Shown here in pieces: positions 61,812 through 64,000 of a DNA stretch of 64,000 bases. Each line of letters begins with the position of its first letter. Within the stretch, counting starts at the first letter, position 1. The position numbers and the translations under genes are program-made. Location: assembly GCF_000014685.1 (NCBI RefSeq), contig NC_008321.1, forward strand, positions 1,488,001-1,552,000, read 5' to 3'. This DNA is from Shewanella sp. MR-4 (lineage in GTDB: Bacteria > Pseudomonadota > Gammaproteobacteria > Enterobacterales > Shewanellaceae). The notes under the pieces are model-generated. The model was not told the origin of the DNA. It ran no database searches and was given only the letters and a program-made list of their open reading frames with translations.

Positions 61812-63173
61812 ATGACACGTATGTTAGACAGGATTTTATTCGATGTAAGTCGTTCATCCATCATTGATGGTGGCGATCTTATTGAGGCCTCACAACTTAT
61901 CGTGTCATCTGTGTGCCAAGGGTTAAAAATCACCCGTGCTGGTATTTGGTTATGGAGTGAAGATCACCAAAGTATGCATTGCTTTTACCTGCTCGATAAT
62001 ATGCACAGGCAAGAGGCGTTGATATTAACCCGGCAGGATTATCCACATTATTTCAGTCTATTAGATAATGAGCGCGCTATTGTCGCGAATCATGCGCAAA
62101 CTGATGGGGCGACCCATGAGTTTGTTAGTGCCTACTTAGTCCCTAATCGTATTAGTTCTCTGTTAGATAGTCCCATACGTCATCGCGGAAAAATGGTCGG
62201 CATTATCTGCTCCGAGCATCAAGGTGTGGCTCGAGAATGGACGCGAGATGAAAGGGCCTTTGCTTCAGCGCTGGCCGATTTATTCGGCAGAGCCATGAGC
62301 GCAAAAGAGATTTTGGATTATCAGCATCAACTAAAAGCTATTAATGCGGATTTGGAAGTTCAGGTTGAACAGCGAACGCAAGAACTTGAAACCGCATTAT
62401 CGGATTTGCGCTCAATACAACACCATCTAGTTGAAAACGAAAAAATGGCGGCCTTAGGGAGTTTGGTCGCAGGGGTTGCTCACGAGGTCAATACGCCTCT
62501 CGGGATTGCCGTGACATCCGTGACCCATTGTTTAGATGAAGTGGCATTATTGAAAACGGCTTTCGAGCAAAATGATCTCGATGAGGATAGATTTTTATCC
62601 TTTATCAATACCATGCAGGATGGTTTAGGGTTGATTGAGCGCAATCTTTCGCGAGCAGCTGAGTTAGTCCATAACTTTAAGCGCACCGCCGCAGACCAAT
62701 CGGTGCTAGAACGTGAGCGGTTTAATTTAAAGACCTACATTTTTCAAATTTTCAGCTCATTAAGGCCGTTAATGCGTAAGAAGAATATTGCCTTAAATGT
62801 GGAGCTTGATGACGACATCTTTATCGAATCTTACCCTGGTGCCATCGCACAGATTTTCACTAATTTAGTGGCTAATAGCTTTCGCCATGGATTTCCTGAG
62901 AGTTTTACGGGGGATAAAATCATCACTATTCGAGTACAAAAACAAGACTCGAATATTTGTATGCAGTATCAAGATAATGGGGTAGGGATGACCGATGAGG
63001 TTAAACTGAAAGCCTTCGAGCCTTTCTTCACTACCGCACGTAAAGACGGCGGCACAGGTCTTGGCATGTCGATTATTTATAATTTAGTGACGCAAAAACT
63101 TCATGGCACCATTATGCTGACCTCATCTCCATATCAAGGTGTGAAAGTTGAAATACAGATCCCTGAGAAATGA
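61812..63173 (+). CDS. GAF-domain sensor histidine kinase
   Basis: 453 residues, no membrane segment. A GAF domain fills about residues 15-165, followed by a coiled coil (175-212). The HisKA segment has phospho-acceptor His224 (AGVAHEVNTPLG) and the HATPase domain has N (LVANSFRHGF), G1 (DNGVGM) and G2 (GGTGLGMSI) boxes. No response regulator gene is adjacent, so it is an orphan kinase; partner and signal are unknown. The ~297-bp upstream region is non-coding and presumably holds its promoter. Confidence 0.92.
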   Translation: MTRMLDRILFDVSRSSIIDGGDLIEASQLIVSSVCQGLKITRAGIWLWSEDHQSMHCFYLLDNMHRQEALILTRQDYPHYFSLLDNERAIVANHAQTDGATHEFVSAYLVPNRISSLLDSPIRHRGKMVGIICSEHQGVAREWTRDERAFASALADLFGRAMSAKEILDYQHQLKAINADLEVQVEQRTQELETALSDLRSIQHHLVENEKMAALGSLVAGVAHEVNTPLGIAVTSVTHCLDEVALLKTAFEQNDLDEDRFLSFINTMQDGLGLIERNLSRAAELVHNFKRTAADQSVLERERFNLKTYIFQIFSSLRPLMRKKNIALNVELDDDIFIESYPGAIAQIFTNLVANSFRHGFPESFTGDKIITIRVQKQDSNICMQYQDNGVGMTDEVKLKAFEPFFTTARKDGGTGLGMSIIYNLVTQKLHGTIMLTSSPYQGVKVEIQIPEK

Positions 63174-63294
63174 CCTAAGCACATTGTTTAGGCGGTAATA
63201 CGGCCTTGTTTGAGACCTCGCGCCATTCAGCTTTATCGGCATTTATATGTTACAATCATCCCTTCACTTTGACTCACTAATCCTTGATATATCA

Positions 63295-64000
63295 ATGAGA
63301 AAAGGCATTTTATTGGCTGGCGGGACCGGTTCTCGCCTATATCCGATGACACAGGTTGTATGTAAGCAGTTATTGCCTATTTACGATAAACCAATGATTT
63401 ATTATCCACTTGTGACCTTAATGCAGGCTGGCATAAAAGAGATTTTAATTATCTGTACACGCAGTGATTTGCCTCTTTTTCAGGCATTGCTTGGTGATGG
63501 TCACCGTTGGGGCATTCAGCTTGAATATGCGGTACAGCCTTCTCCAAAGGGATTAGCCGAAGCACTTATTATCGGAGAGGCTTTTTTGGCGGGAGAGGCC
63601 TGTGCGTTGATTCTGGGCGATAACTTATTTTATGGGCAGCAACTGAGCACAAACTTGCATAGAGCTTATCTACTCGAAGTGGGGGCGACCGTTTTTGGCT
63701 ACCATGTGGCTAATCCGAATGCCTACGGCGTTGTCGAGTTTGATAAGAGAGGAAGGGCGATTTCAATCGAAGAGAAACCCCGAGTTGCGCGTTCTTCCTA
63801 TGCTATTCCTGGATTGTATTTCTTTGATAACAGGGCTAGTGAATGGGCTAAAAAAGTGATGCCTTCGGCGCGGGGCGAGTTGGAGATCGTTGATCTAATC
63901 AATCAATATCTTCTGTTGGGGGAATTGCAGGTAGAAATAATGGGGCGGGGCACTGCTTGGCTCGATACGGGAACGCCGGATGCGATGGCTGAAGCAACAC
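63295..64000 (+). CDS. rfbA: Second glucose-1-phosphate thymidylyltransferase, 3'-truncated by window edge (rfbA2)
   Basis: About 235 residues are visible from ATG 63295. RKGILLAGGTGSRLYPMTQV, KQLLPIYDKPMIYYPL, AYGVVEFDKRGRAISIEEKP and GRGTAWLDTGTPDAMAEA match RfbA/RmlA. It makes dTDP-glucose. Together with the frameshifted rfbB2 at 59.1 kb it looks like part of a second rml-type set, now split by three unrelated genes. It differs from the rfbA at 40.9 kb. The end lies beyond the window. Confidence 0.95.
   Translation, partial: MRKGILLAGGTGSRLYPMTQVVCKQLLPIYDKPMIYYPLVTLMQAGIKEILIICTRSDLPLFQALLGDGHRWGIQLEYAVQPSPKGLAEALIIGEAFLAGEACALILGDNLFYGQQLSTNLHRAYLLEVGATVFGYHVANPNAYGVVEFDKRGRAISIEEKPRVARSSYAIPGLYFFDNRASEWAKKVMPSARGELEIVDLINQYLLLGELQVEIMGRGTAWLDTGTPDAMAEAT

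Overview
The window looks like a chromosomal segment of a gammaproteobacterium of the genus Shewanella, or a very close relative. The reasons are the single polar-type flagellar/chemotaxis locus in the order flrC(part)-fliEFGHIJ-fliKLMNOPQR-flhB-flhAFG-fliA-cheYZAB-parC-parP-cheW, moderate GC content, and the downstream order mlaA - rssB - POT peptide transporter - rfaH - polysaccharide locus. The genus is inferred from protein character and gene order; no database search was done.

Region 1 (1-27.3 kb, + strand) is a near-complete polar flagellar export, basal body and chemotaxis block. Three sigma-54 (-24/-12) promoters are visible: before fliE, before fliK and before flhA. They split the block into fliE-fliJ, fliK-flhB and flhA-cheW transcription units, and a strong hairpin follows cheW. 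FlhF/FlhG (flagellar pole placement and number), ParC/ParP (polar chemotaxis array inheritance) and a CheA whose linker carries three copies of one acidic motif together suggest polar organisation of both machines.

Region 2 (27.3-33.6 kb) holds a minus-strand pair, a stand-alone FlhB C-terminal-domain protein and a long divergent FliK-like protein. After it come an MlaA/VacJ homologue without a lipobox, an RssB-type response regulator, and a POT-family di/tripeptide transporter on the minus strand.

Region 3 (34.0-58.8 kb) is a surface polysaccharide (O-antigen or capsule) locus. It starts with rfaH, followed by a ~790-bp leader containing a perfect ops element. Next are an SLBB/Wza-type export protein, a Wzz chain-length regulator, dTDP-glucose pathway genes (rfbB, rfbA), a VioA-type aminotransferase with a hexapeptide acyltransferase, a WecF-like Fuc4NAc-type transferase, an MOP flippase and an AT-rich core with an EpsG-like Wzy polymerase and three glycosyltransferases. 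It ends with manC, manB, ugd, two tandem WecA-type initiating transferases and an extra GlmM-like mutase. The gene set fits a Wzx/Wzy polysaccharide with a 4-acetamido-4,6-dideoxyhexose.

Region 4 (58.8-64.0 kb) has a second rfbB broken by a single-base deletion, a HutD/Ves-family protein, an NlpE-like lipoprotein, a GAF-domain histidine kinase, and a second rfbA that runs off the window edge.

The most unusual non-coding content lies between genes of the polysaccharide locus. There are heptanucleotide tandem arrays (12 x AAGATTC, 13 x TAGCACC, 3 x TAGTCCC, 2 x TAGAATC) and clusters of tiny hairpins with mostly 3-nt loops joined by CTAG-containing spacers. One pair of ~78-bp direct copies brackets a lone four-helix-bundle (bS23/IVP-like) gene. 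No tRNA, rRNA, CRISPR array or intact insertion sequence was seen.
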